The position numbers were made by a program, and so were the translations under genes. Below the pieces are notes generated by a model, which did no database searches, was not told the DNA's origin, and saw nothing but the letters and a program-made list of their open reading frames with translations. 64,000 nt of DNA from Gossypium raimondii (Eukaryota; Streptophyta; Magnoliopsida; Malvales; Malvaceae), in the NCBI RefSeq assembly GCF_025698545.1, contig NC_068569.1, positions 7,254,001 through 7,318,000 of the forward strand, given 5' to 3'. Within the stretch, counting starts at the first letter, position 1, and each line of letters starts with the position of its first letter. Of this stretch, positions 1 through 12,781 are shown in pieces.

Positions 1-593
1 TTGTAATGACTGGTGCTGGTGATTACAGATAGTACTGTCAGGTGTGACCACACTGAGCAACACTGCTGCTGGATGCTCCTAGCATATAGAAGTCAGATGG
101 TACACATTTTAGGCCCTTTATTTCATGAAAGGGTGCCCTAACATTGTTGGTTTAATTCATGTCCTGTTGTCTGGATTTGATGCCATATATCATCCCTATG
201 TCAACAGATTGGTACAAGTTGTATAAACGTGTAATGATAAGTTTCTATCTGATCGTACAATTGTTCAATAACAGTCTTAAACATGTCACTTAAAGCCCCT
301 AACGGAGCCTAAAACTCTGCACAACCTCTTAAAGATTCATTAAGATTGCACGTAATAGGATACTAAATTGCTTTGGTTTGGTTCTGGGATGAAAATTTCT
401 GCTTCTGTAGCAAAATACACTTGGCCTGTTTGATAGCTTTTGAGAAAGAACAACCCTATGCATCTTTCTTCTAGTGATTTTCCACCAATCTAGCAGTGAT
501 TTCTGTAGATTGATGTATTAGATGATCATTTGTACACTTCATACAAAAGGCATCCATTTCTGGTTCGTTAACTCTTCAATTGCTCGATTTCAG
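1..593 (+). other. Intron of the first gene (5' part lies outside)
   Basis: This stretch has no convincing coding sequence and ends in a pyrimidine-rich tract and an AG (592-593) directly before a well-conserved exon. I infer it is the last intron of the gene whose final exon follows. The first exon or exons would lie left of the window. An ATG at 522 opens a frame into the exon, but it lies in this intron and is not the likely start. Confidence 0.6.
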
Positions 594-1052
594 TCGACGG
601 GGTCCTTTTTTCATGACAAGAGTGTTACACTTGGGAGCCTCATTGGTGTTTCTAGCATTTTGGAATTGTCTAAAAGATCTGTCAAAGGTAGGAAAACCGA
701 AGCACCCAGAGAAAAAAGAAGCAACAACAATAACAGGTCAAAAGTTGGGCTATTTTCCTTGTGCTCAAGGGATAGTACTGATGCTGAGGATGTTGATGCA
801 CCATCGCTCGGCCACTTCCTCACAGTGGAAAGGAGGGCCGCCGGTGAATATAGAAGGAACCACAGTCCTACCACTACTGTCTATGGACCGGATGAGCTTG
901 CCTTGGCTCAGCCTAATTCAGAATCGAACACGCTATTTGTTAATGGCTGCGTCGCTCCTCCTCGAACAAGTTCTAATCACGCTGCAGATGATGATAACAA
1001 TTATGGAGTTCCAGTGCTGTTTTCATGCATGTGTGGACAGCCCTCACTCTAA
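594..1052 (+). CDS. Uncharacterised plant protein (At3g17950-like), last exon
   Basis: The exon starts in frame after the acceptor AG and encodes about 152 residues to a TAA stop. It opens with STGSFFHDKSVTLGSLIGVS, then has a basic stretch rich in Lys, Arg and Asn, a segment LFSLCSRDSTDAEDV, the conserved-looking block SLGHFLTVERRAAGEYRR, and ends VLFSCMCGQPSL. From memory this order matches a small plant-specific family typified by Arabidopsis At3g17950, where an upstream exon supplies a short N-terminal part ending in a Ser/Thr/Asp-rich stretch. No enzymatic domain is visible and the function is unknown to me. The short SLGSLIGV stretch is weakly hydrophobic, but I would not call it a membrane segment. 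It lies tail to tail with the next gene. Family assignment is fairly likely; function is open. Confidence 0.7.
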   Translation, partial: STGSFFHDKSVTLGSLIGVSSILELSKRSVKGRKTEAPREKRSNNNNRSKVGLFSLCSRDSTDAEDVDAPSLGHFLTVERRAAGEYRRNHSPTTTVYGPDELALAQPNSESNTLFVNGCVAPPRTSSNHAADDDNNYGVPVLFSCMCGQPSL

Positions 1053-3248
1053 ACATGCCTTGCATTGGCATCTAACTTGTTGGTCTCATAAATTCTGATT
1101 GAGTTTTTAGTGTGTGTTAGGAACTGTTAATGTTCATTTCCTTTGTGATTTCTTCAGTTTTTAGGATAGAAATGGAATCACTCTTCCTTGAATCTTGATC
1201 ACTGTTAATGCACTTAACATTTGAGTGTTTAATAACCATAGAATTTAGTTAATGAAACAAGGCCAACAGCATCCTCTGCTTGGGTCAAGCCCACGGCTAA
1301 TCTTGTTAATTATCCAAGGTCAAGATCATCTCCATCTAAACCCCATGAACTTAGTGTCCGCAACGAGTTCAAGTTTCATTATTTATATATTTACATTAAT
1401 TCAATTGATGCATGGTATATATATGTTTTTTAGGGATCATTTTTAAACTTTAAAATGCGAATATTCAGTAAACTTAATATGTGATACACAATTTATTTAT
1501 GGGCCAATAAAATTTTAACATAGTCGGTAAAAATTAATCTATTGGATCTTAACTATTTAATTTGAGATTCATGATGTGAAATTATGTGTCAAATACTCCA
1601 ATTCATTAGCTTGACTATAATATGAATTATACCATTTTAAAAATCCGAATAAACAATAAATATAGTGCTCTTGAATCTAATAATAATTCATAATTATTAT
1701 CAATAATCAGATTATTAGATGATCAAAAGCTTCAAACACTTTCGTATGCAGTTGGCCAAATCCTGTCGTGAACCACAAATTTGGCCACCATATTCTCATT
1801 AATTTTCCTTTATTTATTACTTGACTTTTTCCATTTAAAAAATGAATTGACCTACTTAAAACGCCAAATATTTCAATCCTGACGTGCCCAAATTTCTGTA
1901 GAATACAAGAAAAAGAGCCCGGGAAAGGTAGTAAAATTAAATACTCAACAATTAATTTGAATTAACAAAAAGAGTTTAAAGGGCCCAATGACAATGACCT
2001 CCCCGGTAGATATTTTTTTTAATCTTTGATATTTTAATAATGTCGACTGAAGAATAGTTGGACCGTTCTAAATTCAAACTCTTCTAACAAAACTATATAT
2101 TTCAACAGAAACCGATAAGTCTTACATTACAAATAAATAAAAATGAGTTCCATTTCTCTAAAAAAAAGTTTGAACTCTGAAACAAAACCAACAATGATGG
2201 AAAATTGTGGCCGTCTTTGACTGCTAGTAATTGTATTAGTTGCTGATTTTAATTGCTGAATGGGGTTGGTCTAACTGTAGCCATGTGTCGTGCCATTCAC
2301 ATCCCTATCCTTCATTCATCATCATCCATGATCCATGGCACATAACAAACAAGTTGTTACATCAGTACATGTCCTGCATACAACAAAAGAATAAAAACAA
2401 AATACTCACCAAAATACCAACAAAAAATTGACCCTTGCTCTTAATTAGGTGTCTGCCCCATTAATTTGCCCGCTCTTTTACTCATCGACCCTACTACTAT
2501 TACCATCTACGTCAATTTCCCCACCTCGTTGTCTTTACATTAAAAATTCATTCATGGATTATAAAATAATGGTCTGACATTACAACAATACATTTAATGA
2601 TCTGAAAAGAAAAGGTTTTTTTTTTAAATCAAATATCCGTGCAAATTATTGAAGAAATATGTTTATATGTATTAATGTGATGCTAAAGTTATTTAAGAAA
2701 TGGACACATCATCACATGATAATCAACATCCAATCCTGCTTTATACATTATATCTCAAACACTTCTCTATTTATATATTTCAAAATAGAAAATGGGACTT
2801 TGTTAGGGTGAAGACCAACTCAAGACTATATATATCCTTTGACATTTCCACGTGGGTTTCAGGAGGTAGCCATTGGAGCATGTTGAAAGTTGCCTTTCAG
2901 AAGGTGAAGAAAAAAAAAAGATTTTCTTTTATTTTTGGTATATATTTTTTCAATATTAATTCAGGCATTTAAATTAATACACCCTCAATAAGGCCAACGC
3001 CACTTCAATCTAAAGCAAACAAAAGATTACAACAGATATAGGACCCAATGAAGCTATTTTCAAACTTACCAAGTCAAGCCTGAAACTCATTTCCTTCGCT
3101 TATTTCCCCCCAAAATCTACATATGGACCTCCCTTCCATCTAACATATATAACTAATGGGTCTAGCACTGACCGTGATTGCTCGATTTTTCTCACATTGT
3201 GTGAAAGAGAATGTCCTTGACTGACAACTTGAAACTTCCCATGTTTTT
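1053..3248. other. Intergenic, between two convergent 3' ends
   Basis: AT-rich DNA holding the 3' UTR of the gene on the left and, at its right end, the 3' UTR of the XBAT31-like gene on the other strand. Open frames here (for example 2240-2431 and 2700-2972) have no recognisable protein features and contain low-complexity runs. I see no RNA gene or clear transposon. Confidence 0.6.
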
Positions 3249-5912
3249 TCAAGGCTTATCAATCCATTCATTTTCTGCAGCAATCCTTCCGGAGCCTCGG
3301 CCACTGATCTTGCTGAATGAACCAACTGCAGATAAGCTCTTGAAGCTGCTGCTTCCTTCACTAAAATTCCTTGACTTCCTTGTTTTTCTCAGCTTCGAGG
3401 AACTAACATCCCCAATGTCATGATCCACGTCATCATGATTCTTTATCTTGGCTACCACCAATCGGACAATGGGGCTCCGGCAAAAGGGGCATGCGGGGGG
3501 TGTTAGACTTGCAGTTGTAGGGTTTGGCTTGTTGTGGCAGCACAATGCCAGTGTGCATTGTGCACACATCTGGTGACCACAGTCTTGAACTTCAATTGTG
3601 CAGATTTGCTCAAAGCATATGCAGCATAGTTCAGTATCACTAGCCTACATAAAATATTTCCGGGAGAATATATCAGCTCCGTTACAGCCAACGTCCAATT
3701 GTTATAAATAGTTCACCTACTAAAGGAAAATACAATCTTTCACAATTTATTCAATAACAAAAACCTAGCAGACAACTGCTAAATCATAGGGTCAAACCAA
3801 AAATGGATTACAGTGGGCTAATATAGGTTATAGAGCATTCTAAAGTTTCAAAAAGAAAGTGTATTCTGTAAATTGTAGACCATGAAACTCAAGACCTAGT
3901 ATAGCATCTCAATTTGACAGGGACTGGACTAATAGGTGCGAGGACCACAACAGAAACCTAGGGTCAAGGACCAGTCTATTATTCCATACATATAATCATA
4001 AAGAAAACTAAGAAGAATTAAAGCCATTGATGGCGGCACGACTTTGAATGGTAGGGATCTCAAGCAAAGACAAAAAGGTTTAAGTTTATACACAAATTAC
4101 TTATGACAAGGAAAACTAACTATGAACAAAAACCGGACTAGTTGAGCTATGAATCAACCTGAAATATTCAAGAATTGCCCCCAGGAATCAAAACAAAGGG
4201 TTTTAATGAATTTGATTTGGTTGAAGTTCGAAATGTGAAAGAAAAAGCAAAGCAATCATTTCAAGGAAGACATATTTGATATTTTACCTCAGAGATATTG
4301 TCATCTAACCCAGAATCAGATTGTGAAGGTGATGGAATTGAGTAAGCTGTTCCCTTCAGGATGTTCTTTTCTCTTTCCCGGTTTGCATCCATTAAGGCTT
4401 GTTCTAATAGTGTTTTTGCCTCCTCATTAAGCTCACTAATGAACTTTAAAGGTGCCGGCCAGACGATAGGTTCTGCTGATGAAGGATTTAGCAGAGCTGC
4501 ACATGCCCCATGTTTGTGCTTTAGAGCAACTACATAAGGTATTCTCCTGTAAACATACCAACGTAACAAAACATAGTTATAAGCCGAAACAAAAACATAT
4601 ATATACAACAAAAGCTCGAAACTTACAGCCCAAATAGCACCTTACATGAACAATAGAACTTTGATAGGGTAGTAACTTAGAAATCTAGATACATAAAATG
4701 AAACCAAACTATACCCGGATGCATCTCTTTGAAGACGGTCCGCACCCCATGCCAACAACTTGCGGATGCAATCAAGAGATCCACCTCTAGCAGCCAAATG
4801 AAGAGGTGTGCTTCCTGGACAACTGAAAATGAACATATTTTCAGTCATTTTCATCTGTAGAAAGACTGGGGGAGAAAAAACAATTATGATCAAGAGTTTC
4901 ACAGCACTATTACCCATATCCACCAGTTGAAGCACAAACAAGAGCACCATTGTCTAACAGGATATGTACGCAGTCAGGCCGCCTTTGACGAGCTGCTAAG
5001 TGTAAGGAAGTAGCTCCCTTGGCATCTCTTATATTCACAAAACGTGCATATCCCCTGATATCAAATCCGATCCAAAAATAAAACATGATGTAAACTGAGA
5101 TCAATAGTCCAATTAATCAAAATAGATTTGGATTTTTTTTTATAAAATTCACCATGAAACAGCAACAGGGCTAGATTGAGCAGCAGAGAGAATAGCCTGA
5201 AGGCAGTCAGAGTGACCATAATAGGCTGCATAGTGCAAGCAAGTTCTTCCATGAATTGAATCAAACATTAAGATCTGAAAAGCATATATAAGATCATTCA
5301 AAACAATTTATATTATATTTCCAGTACACATAATGCATTAGATTGTAACTTAAAGAAAATAAAAGAATAATGGCTCACATTTGCCCCGGCTTCAATCAGC
5401 TTCTTCACGCAGGAGATATTCCCATGCATTGCAGCCAACATAAGGGGAGTCTAAACCCATTGAAAAGGGGGGAAGAAACTAAGTAAAGATTATATAACCA
5501 AAAAGAAAACACAACTTTGAAAAAAAAAATGACCTGCTTTTGACGATTCACTACGTCCGGGTTCACGGATTTCTCCAAAAGCATAGCCAAAATCTACCAA
5601 AACAAAATTCATCTACCCATCAAGCGAATGAAACCAAATATGGATTCAGCAGCTCAAAACTAAGGTAAATGAAGTTAAAAAGAACAAAATTCAAAAAGCT
5701 ATCTTCCAAAAACTTCCAGAAGGACTACCCACCTCGATCTGGCCATAAGCAGCAGCTATATGAAGAGCAGAGTGGCGATCATAAACAGTCGTATGATGTA
5801 AAAGATTGGATTCTCTCCTTAATAAAGCTTCCACAGTTTCAAGGTCTCCACCTTGAACTGCACTAAACAATACATTCTCTTGACTCGCTCCACAACTCAG
5901 CCCTTGACCCAT
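3249..5912 (-). CDS. XBAT31: XB3-family ankyrin-RING E3 ubiquitin ligase, XBAT31-like
   Basis: Eight exons on the minus strand: 5733-5912, 5534-5593, 5379-5450, 5153-5274, 4914-5054, 4715-4822, 4288-4546 and 3249-3644. All introns are GT-AG and the phases agree, giving 445 residues; Arabidopsis XBAT31 is close to this length. The start MGQGLSC fits an N-myristoylation signal (Gly2, Ser6) with Cys7 available for palmitoylation, so membrane anchoring is likely. Ankyrin repeats follow (about residues 45-265; for example HSALHIAAAYGQIE, TPLMLAAMHG, TCLHYAAYYGH, STPLHLAARGG). A C3HC4 RING lies at about 321-369 (C321/C324, C336, H338, C341, C344, C366, C369). The tail SGRGSGRIAAENEW is typical of XBAT31. 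XB3 proteins transfer ubiquitin to target proteins; the rice founder XB3 binds the immune receptor XA21. Substrates here are unknown. XBAT32/33 are less likely because the RING and tail fit XBAT31 best. Confidence 0.93.
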
Positions 5913-8900
5913 CTTTTAAGATAACAAAACGGGCTTTACACTTCCTTCGACCCTTCACCACCGTCGCCGGTGACGCCCTCCTGTGGTGACGGGTGGTGGT
6001 CTGGCCTCTCTTAATTTAGCAAAAAAAATATCATATTCAAGTAGTTGTCTTTAAAAGCGAGTGATGAGAAAAAAAATTTAAAGAAAAAAAAAAGTACTTT
6101 TATATTTTAATTTTTAGTTTTTCCTTTTTTATAAATGTTGGAGTTTTCTTTTTAGCTGCCCGAAGAGACAAGTAAGAGCTGCCCGTGTCAGCTACCGGGA
6201 CACAGTTGTCGGGCAGTTATCAGATATATCAAATTAGATTATTGTACAGAAAATCCAAATGAAAGATCTCAGCCGTAGATTACTTTTATACGTGGGTCTA
6301 ACCGTACGATTGTAAAGGGTAAAAAGGGGAGGATAGGCTGATTAAATAGCGAAAGCGAATTGTTCAGCCAATAAAGTAGGAGCGAGTTAGTCAGAGTTAA
6401 GGTTCTATTACCTAAAATACCCTCTTTGTAAAATTTTATCGATTTCTCTTCGATCTACTGGTCACTGTCAAGTCAATTCCCTCCTATTATCTTTTACCAA
6501 AGAGACAATGAGAGTGTGTGTCGAAAGACAAAATTACGGCGTCGTTTAACCCGTGAAAAGAAACTTCATTACTCAATTAAACACTAAAAAAATGTAAATA
6601 AAAGTTTTAAAACTCCATTGGTTTTTTAATTGTTGTGTAAAGGCTAATTTCCTTAAACGGAATGTACATTTTGTATAGTCTAAGCATTCTTTTTCGCCCA
6701 AAAAGCAAAAAGCAATCTGAAGAAAACATTTCAAGGAAGGGATTTTTTTATCCCTTTGTGTATTTACAATTTGGATTACAGTATTTTCTTTTTTATATAT
6801 TTAAATAAACTGCGACATAATATCTCTTACAAAACTTGTTTGGAACCTTGGGTTGATGTCAAAGCCGAAGCAAAGCATTTGGGACTAATCTCAATTCTCA
6901 AGCTAATACGAGTGATGAATGAAACCAACTTGTTAACAAATGGTATCAAATTCTCTTCTTTGATTATAAGATTGTAAGTGAAGAAAAGTAAAACAGTAGT
7001 TATATGAATTATTACGTTGAAAATGAAAACAAATGCAAACTGTCCGTTTGAAATAATTTTGCCAAAAAAGCTTAAAGATAAGAAGCCATAGTTTCACTGT
7101 TTATTGGTGGGGTTCCCTATTTTGAGAATGCATATCCAAGTTAGAAGCCTCTACGTGTGGAGCCAGAGCTATCTATGGGGGCCATGTGTTTTCTCTCTTC
7201 ACTCCACATTATCAACTACAAATGGCTATGCTACTCCCCAAATAACTAAAGCCACCCCCCTTATGACTAATGGTTCACACGGATTGCCTTCTGCTACTAC
7301 CACTTCATATTTGTATCCATCATTGTAGAAAATCCTCATTATTGAATCCCTTTGCTCCATACAATGCCTTTTTTTATTCTACCAATTTCAACCCCATTCT
7401 TAACTAACTTAACCTACAATATTAAAAGAAATTTGCCTTTCTTGGATTTTAGAAACGCCAAAATAAATCTTGGTTTACAACTTAGATTTCTTGAAATCAT
7501 TGGTTTTTTTTCCCTTTCTGGTGTGTTTGTATATGTAGTTTGATGTTTGAAAGAAATGTTTTTGGAAAAGAGATGGTGACATTTTGCCTACCGTCAAAGA
7601 AGATAAAAGACAATATACTTTTAGATGACATTTTATATGTACAATCAAAGAAAATTATACCTATTACCTAATACCAGTGTAAACATATATTATTTTATAT
7701 AAGCCAAAGAGACCTCCCACCTTAAACTTTGAGTAAAATATAATTTTAATTAACTATAACATGTAGAAAATATGTCACATTGTAGAAAATATTAATTTTT
7801 CACACTGCTGGTCAATTTGTTTACGTAGTTGATTCAATATTTTAGAGCTAAGGAGCTTCAAAACGTAAGTCTCGTATTCTCTAACACTTCAAATTTAGAC
7901 TCATTCAAATATATAATTAATATAAATATCTCGTTCAAGTTCAATCCATTTGAACAACTAAACACATTAATTATGAAAATTATTAACTAAGTATGATTTG
8001 TGAACTCATCACTACACAAAATTTGATAAACACGATATCTGCATCAGCAACATCATTCTCTATTAAATATCTATATCTATAAGCTTCAAACCATTTATTT
8101 TAATGGAAGATAATTACATCTGTTTGTTCTCCAGGTATCATAAATATTTTTTGTTTTTCCTATCAGATCAATCGTTGAAAGCTACACCTGACATGATGCA
8201 AGCATTGCCAAAGCCCTAAATTCAAATTATTATTTAATTCCTAATATTTGAAGATATTTTGCTTCACCAAGCTCTTTTTCTTTTAAGAGTATGCAACATC
8301 TAACTACCACTTTTACTTCTTCTTTTTTTTTTTAATTTTCTTCCCATGGAAAAGACTAATGATAATGATTGATTAAGCTTTGATTATCGGTTTAGAAAAA
8401 AAAAAAAAAAAAAGAGTACGGGGCATTATTGATGATTTTTGAATAATATAATATTTAGCATGGGACATCATGGATCTTCCACCATTTGACGATCTGATGT
8501 TTGCTTGTACGCTCACATAACAAGTTATATTGGGGATGCTAAAGCCCTGGAAGGTTACATGCAATCTCTCTCTTCCCTGTTCTCAAGCTTGCATGATCTT
8601 TTACGTAGCTGTTGTAGCAATAATCAAGATGGTTACAAGTTTGAAGGGTAGAGTGTTTGATTTTTATTGCTGTTTTATCAGCTGAATCATGTTTTCAAGT
8701 TTTGTTTGGTAAAAGATTAAGCATCCTTCGGTTGAATTTCACTATTGATTTTAACTTGTTTCACAATAACACTAGTGTTTGGTTTCGGCTTCTCTCGTAA
8801 GTTTTTCCAACATTGACGCTGTTGGTGGTGTTTTTATTTTATATATGCTATTTTATCATTCCTTATGCATGAGCATGATGGCAAGGATGAACCTTTTAAG

Positions 8901-9756
8901 ACTCAGATTTATACCTAGCTCAAAACTAATAAACTCCAGACTACGCCACTCAAAGTTTTCATTTTCTTTAAAAGATTTACGTCTGATTCCACATGTTGCA
9001 TCCGAAATATAAATATGAAATTATGATTTTTGAGACATGAAAAATTACCCAAATTAGATATCCATAAATTCAGAAAAGAATCCTGTAACATGAACCACAA
9101 GATATAAGACGCAAATTTGGGCTAAAGCCTAGAAGACCTAAAGCCAGTGTGATGAGATTGAGGCTTAATGATTCTAGCTGAAAAACCTTGGACCGCAGCC
9201 TATTTCTCATCTCATAAGGCCGCTGCCTTACTTAAATCGTTCAATTTTGGGCCACCCAACAACCCAGGTTAAGGTAACTAAGAAGGCAAGAAAATGAACT
9301 AATGAAGAATACAACTTGTACATAAAATGGTGGCAAACAAAATCATGTTTTGGATCTCTTCTTACTCTCACTCTGATATATGTAATCCTTTAATATTAAC
9401 ATATTTAATTTTTTAAAAACAAAAGGATTAATGCATTTAAAAAAACTCAAAATTGATTTACTTTAGATCCTAAAATATATTAAATGCGAAAAAAAACACT
9501 TAGGTTTATATAACTAGATTTCAAAGCTCAGAAATAGCTAATAGTCTCAAAAGTACCCAATTTTCTATATTACAATCTAGCCAAGGTTGTAGAAAATCGT
9601 AGAAGAATAATATATATATAGGCTATGCAATCATATCCTTTAAAGAACATTTATTTCAATTATTCTTTTGCTAAAGTTAGAGATGAATAAATATAATGGG
9701 AGAAAGGCCATGAAACTACCAGAAAACTCTTGCAACTAATAAACTATTATACATTA
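5913..9756. other. Intergenic: XBAT31-like promoter and sHSP upstream DNA
   Basis: The left end (about 5913-6560) should hold the 5' UTR and promoter of the minus-strand XBAT31-like gene; it is locally GC-richer near 5940-6000. The rest is AT-rich, with a 17-base A run near 8397-8413. Short open frames such as 7104-7328 and 8779-9012 show no domain. I found no transposon that I could delimit. Confidence 0.5.
6179..6216. repeat. Small GC-rich hairpin
   Basis: CTGCCCG at 6179-6185 pairs with CGGGCAG at 6210-6216, and inside the loop GTGTC can pair with GACAC. A further direct copy of GCTGCCCG lies just upstream near 6155-6162. It stands out in AT-rich flanking DNA in the XBAT31-like promoter region. 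It may be the end of a decayed transposon or a regulatory palindrome; nothing distinguishes these. Confidence 0.4.
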
Positions 9757-9818
9757 TTCTCCATTCCGGAATATCAAAAACTAGAACCCTCTTTCACTTT
9801 GAATCATTTCTATATATA
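9757..9818 (+). promoter_or_regulatory. Heat shock element and TATA box of the sHSP gene
   Basis: A perfect TTCnnGAA core (TTC 9764-9766, GAA 9769-9771) has a further GAA at 9784-9786, in the 5-bp heat-shock-factor phase, and a nearby TTC at 9757-9759 that is out of phase. TATATATA at 9811-9818 lies about 100 bp before the start codon, which leaves room for a 5' UTR of roughly 75 bp. The arrangement fits binding of a heat shock factor trimer. Confidence 0.75.
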
Positions 9819-9918
9819 GCATTCCGATCTCAACCGAGTTCCATCATGAAGAAGAATTGAAGCTGGATTCGTAGACATTTTCCGTTTGGGTGTTAAGCTT
9901 TTCCCATAGTTTTGCAGG

Positions 9919-10392
9919 ATGTCCCAACTCATTCCTAGCCTTTTTGGTGGTCGAAGAACCAATGTGTTTGATCCATTTTCTTTAGACGTATGGGATCCTT
10001 TGTTCAGTTCCGCATTGGCTAACAATGTGCCTTCATCAGCACGTGAGACTTCAGCCTTTGTTAATGCAAGGATCGACTGGAAAGAAACACCCCAAGCTCA
10101 CGTTATCAAAGCCGACCTTCCAGGGCTGAAGAAAGAGCAAGTGAAAGTTGAGGTTGAAGAAGGTAGGGTTCTTCAGATAAGTGGAGAAAGAAGCAAAGAA
10201 GAAGAAGAAAAGAATGATAAATGGCATCGCATTGAGCGAAGCAGTGGCAAGTTCATGAGGAGGTTCAGGTTGCCGGAGAATGCTATGATGGATCAGATTA
10301 AAGCTAGCATGGAAGATGGTGTCTTAACTGTGACTGTCCCTAAGAAAGAAGACAAGAAACCTCAGGTCAAGACCATCGATATTTCTGGCTAA
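9919..10392 (+). CDS. Cytosolic class I small heat shock protein (HSP20, ~18 kDa)
   Basis: Intronless 157-residue protein, the usual length for plant class I sHSPs. The N-terminus [20 protein letters not shown] and the following SLDVWDPLF are the class I signature. The alpha-crystallin domain spans about residues 48-140, with the motifs [23 protein letters not shown] and, in the second half, FRLPENA and GVLTVTVPK. The C-terminal tail carries an I-x-I anchor (IDI) used for oligomer assembly. No organelle targeting sequence is present. Class I sHSPs form cytosolic oligomers of about 12 subunits that hold unfolding proteins for HSP70-dependent refolding. A heat shock element and TATA box lie just upstream and a polyadenylation signal follows. 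The class is secure; the exact paralogue (HSP17.x/18.x) cannot be assigned. Confidence 0.96.
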   Translation: MSQLIPSLFGGRRTNVFDPFSLDVWDPLFSSALANNVPSSARETSAFVNARIDWKETPQAHVIKADLPGLKKEQVKVEVEEGRVLQISGERSKEEEEKNDKWHRIERSSGKFMRRFRLPENAMMDQIKASMEDGVLTVTVPKKEDKKPQVKTIDISG

Positions 10393-10541
10393 AACGTTTC
10401 AAATGTTTCTAAGGTTTCACTAATGCATGGAGAAAAATAAGCAAAGGGTGTTAAAGTATTTTGTTTGTACGTGAGATATTTCCTGTGTTTTCCTTGAAAA
10501 TGATGTAACAGTAACAGTGTATTACAGGTGTTTGAGTTATG

Positions 10542-10547
10542 AATAAA
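10542..10547 (+). terminator. Polyadenylation signal of the sHSP gene
   Basis: AATAAA lies 150 bp after the stop codon, in a T-rich 3' UTR. It is a plausible poly(A) signal by sequence and position. Confidence 0.5.
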
Positions 10548-10679
10548 TTAATGTGACTTGGTTTCATTTGTTTGTCAATGCTTCAAGATTGCAGAACAGA
10601 CACTGATGCAGACAATGCCATGAGCCTTGATTATGCCAATTTTTGCAGTATCATGATATTCATTCAACCCTATATAACA

Positions 10680-11335
10680 GAGAAGCAGATTTGCTTTTGA
10701 AAAATATTTTTGAAAAATAATGTGGAAAAGTGTTTTTAAAAAGTTTGGTTTAAAATTTGACTGTTTAGCATGGCTGTTAAAAAGTACTTTTCAGAAATAA
10801 AATGTCTATTTTAGACATGTTATTATCAAGTAACAAATATGCATTTAAATAATATTTAAATTAGTTAATATTATTATATTTTAGTAAGAATATAAAAAAT
10901 TATTATAACTTGTTGTTAATATTTTAATATATGAAATATAAATTTAAAATATTTTAAGCAATAAATATTAATTATTTATAAAATTTAATTAGAATATATA
11001 AACTATATTTTAAATATTTAAATATAACCATTAAATATTTGTAATTAGTATTTTAAAAATATATATTTTTAATTAATTATTTTAACACATTTTTAATTAA
11101 GCACCAAGAAAAAAAAAGTACTATGTTATTGGAAGGGTAAAAAAGTAATTAAGCACCAAAAGTGATTTTGGGAGAGGGAAAGCTAAAATTTTTAGCTTTT
11201 CCTTTTTAGAAGTGCTTTAGCTAAAAATTTCAGCCAATAGTAGTTTGTTCTACACAGCTTTTCTTCCAAAAATGTTTTTAGAGTCAGAAGTGTTTTTTTA
11301 AGCAATGAAGAACTGGCCATAAGATTTGGTTTCAT
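10680..11335. mobile_element. Probable non-autonomous inverted-repeat element
   Basis: The left part (near 10690-10800) carries repeated GAAAAATATTTTTG- and AAAAGTGTTTTT-like words. The right part (near 11160-11315) carries the complementary kind (AGAAGTGCTTTAG, CAAAAATGTTTTTAGAG, AGAAGTGTTTTTTT). The centre is very AT-rich and non-coding. This is the look of a decayed MITE. Ends are approximate, the arms are imperfect, and I could not see a target duplication. Confidence 0.35.
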
Positions 11336-12781
11336 TTTTTTTCCAGACAGAATTCATCTAAAAAGGAGCTTAAGCATCGAGACAAAGAAATGTTACAAAA
11401 ATAGTTAAATTTAATATTATATGTTGAGTATATCTCAATTAAATTGGAGAGATAATCTCATAATTAAACTTTATTTATTTATTTCAGTCAAATTTTAGTC
11501 GTTCTTTTATAATCATTAAAAAATTAGAAGTTTTTTATTTTCGGGTTTTGGGATTTAGTTATTATCTCCATTTTTTGTAATTTTTATTATTTTGTCATTA
11601 CAGTAAAATTATATTTACCTGTAGTTTTTATCCTCTTTGGATAGATTTGTCTACTTAAATTTGTCTGTACAATTTCTTAATTTTTTTTATTTTTATTTAT
11701 TAGTTTCTTAATCGGGTCGATCCCAACATTATATATACCAAATATCAAATTACTTTTAAAATTTATGAAAGAAAATGAAATACTAACGACTTGAGAAGGT
11801 AAAACGCTCCAACTTAGCAAAAATGGTATGTCAAGGTTATTTATGTGCTTTCAAAGCTAATATTCAAATAATTTAATACTACATGCACAACTTGATACAA
11901 TTAATGCCACTTCAATAATAGAAAACACAGGAAGTTCCTTGCATAGACTTAGTATGATAATTACAACGACCTGCTACCAATAAAATACAAATAAACACCC
12001 AATTTTTTCCATATATTAGTATTGTTCATGTCAAGTAAGAAATATGGAAATTTCCAGCGAACAATTGGACGGAATTTCAAAATTGTCGGGTTCAATGGGC
12101 TTTCGAATCACATGACAAAGAAATTTAACCACCAAAAAGAAACAACGCCTACGATAAAATAAAAAGCCGGTAATTTTAATTCTCCATTTGAAACGGATTT
12201 AAATAAAAAAAATTAAAACTTTGAATATATCCCTTCGAGCTTAAAGCCTTAACTGAACTTCTAGATGAAAATCATATCTATAGTTCACGTGTATTAGAAA
12301 TCTGAGCTGTCCTCCGGCGGATCACGTGCACCTTCGTCACTGTCTTGTGGCCCCCATAACCCACGCTCCAATGGACGGTGGATAATTGAATTAATTAAAT
12401 TTAATACTGAGATTCGGTTTATAATTTTCTATTTATAATTTTATTATATTAATTATCGAAATTTTTATGTGTAATATTTGCTTATGAATTTTAAGTTTAT
12501 GTTTATAAATGATAATTAAATTACAATAAATAATCATGTAAAAAAATTAAAGGAAAGAAAATTTGATATTTTGTCGTCCAACTCCGAAATTAGATAGTCC
12601 ACGTGGGATAAGAGACCATCATTACGTTCATGAAGACCATGTGTCGCGGTTTTCATTTCTCTGTGCAATGAGACCCACTGATGAAAGGGACGTGAACTTT
12701 TTTTGTAGCTTATCGCCTTATCCTTATAAAGCGGCTCAGTTGTTACTTGTAAGAGCCGGACTGAGCTAAGCCAAATGCATA
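11336..12781. other. Intergenic DNA left of the gypsy element
   Basis: AT-rich up to about 12240, then less so. From 12280 to 12780 it holds three ACGT-core motifs and a TATA-like TTATAAA near 12724. The open frames on both strands at 12534-12839 show no known domain. Confidence 0.4.
12286..12607. promoter_or_regulatory. Cluster of three G-box-like motifs
   Basis: CACGTG occurs near 12286 (TTCACGTGTA), near 12323 (ATCACGTGCA) and near 12600 (CCACGTGGG). G-boxes bind bZIP and bHLH factors in plant promoters. A TATAAA-like sequence lies about 120 bp further on, but no gene follows: an LTR element begins at 12782. This could be the upstream part of a promoter cut off by the insertion. It is weak evidence. 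Confidence 0.3.

Noticed and set aside
522-593. ATG at 522 as the start of the first gene
   Set aside because: It lies in the inferred intron. Family similarity begins exactly after the AG at 592-593.
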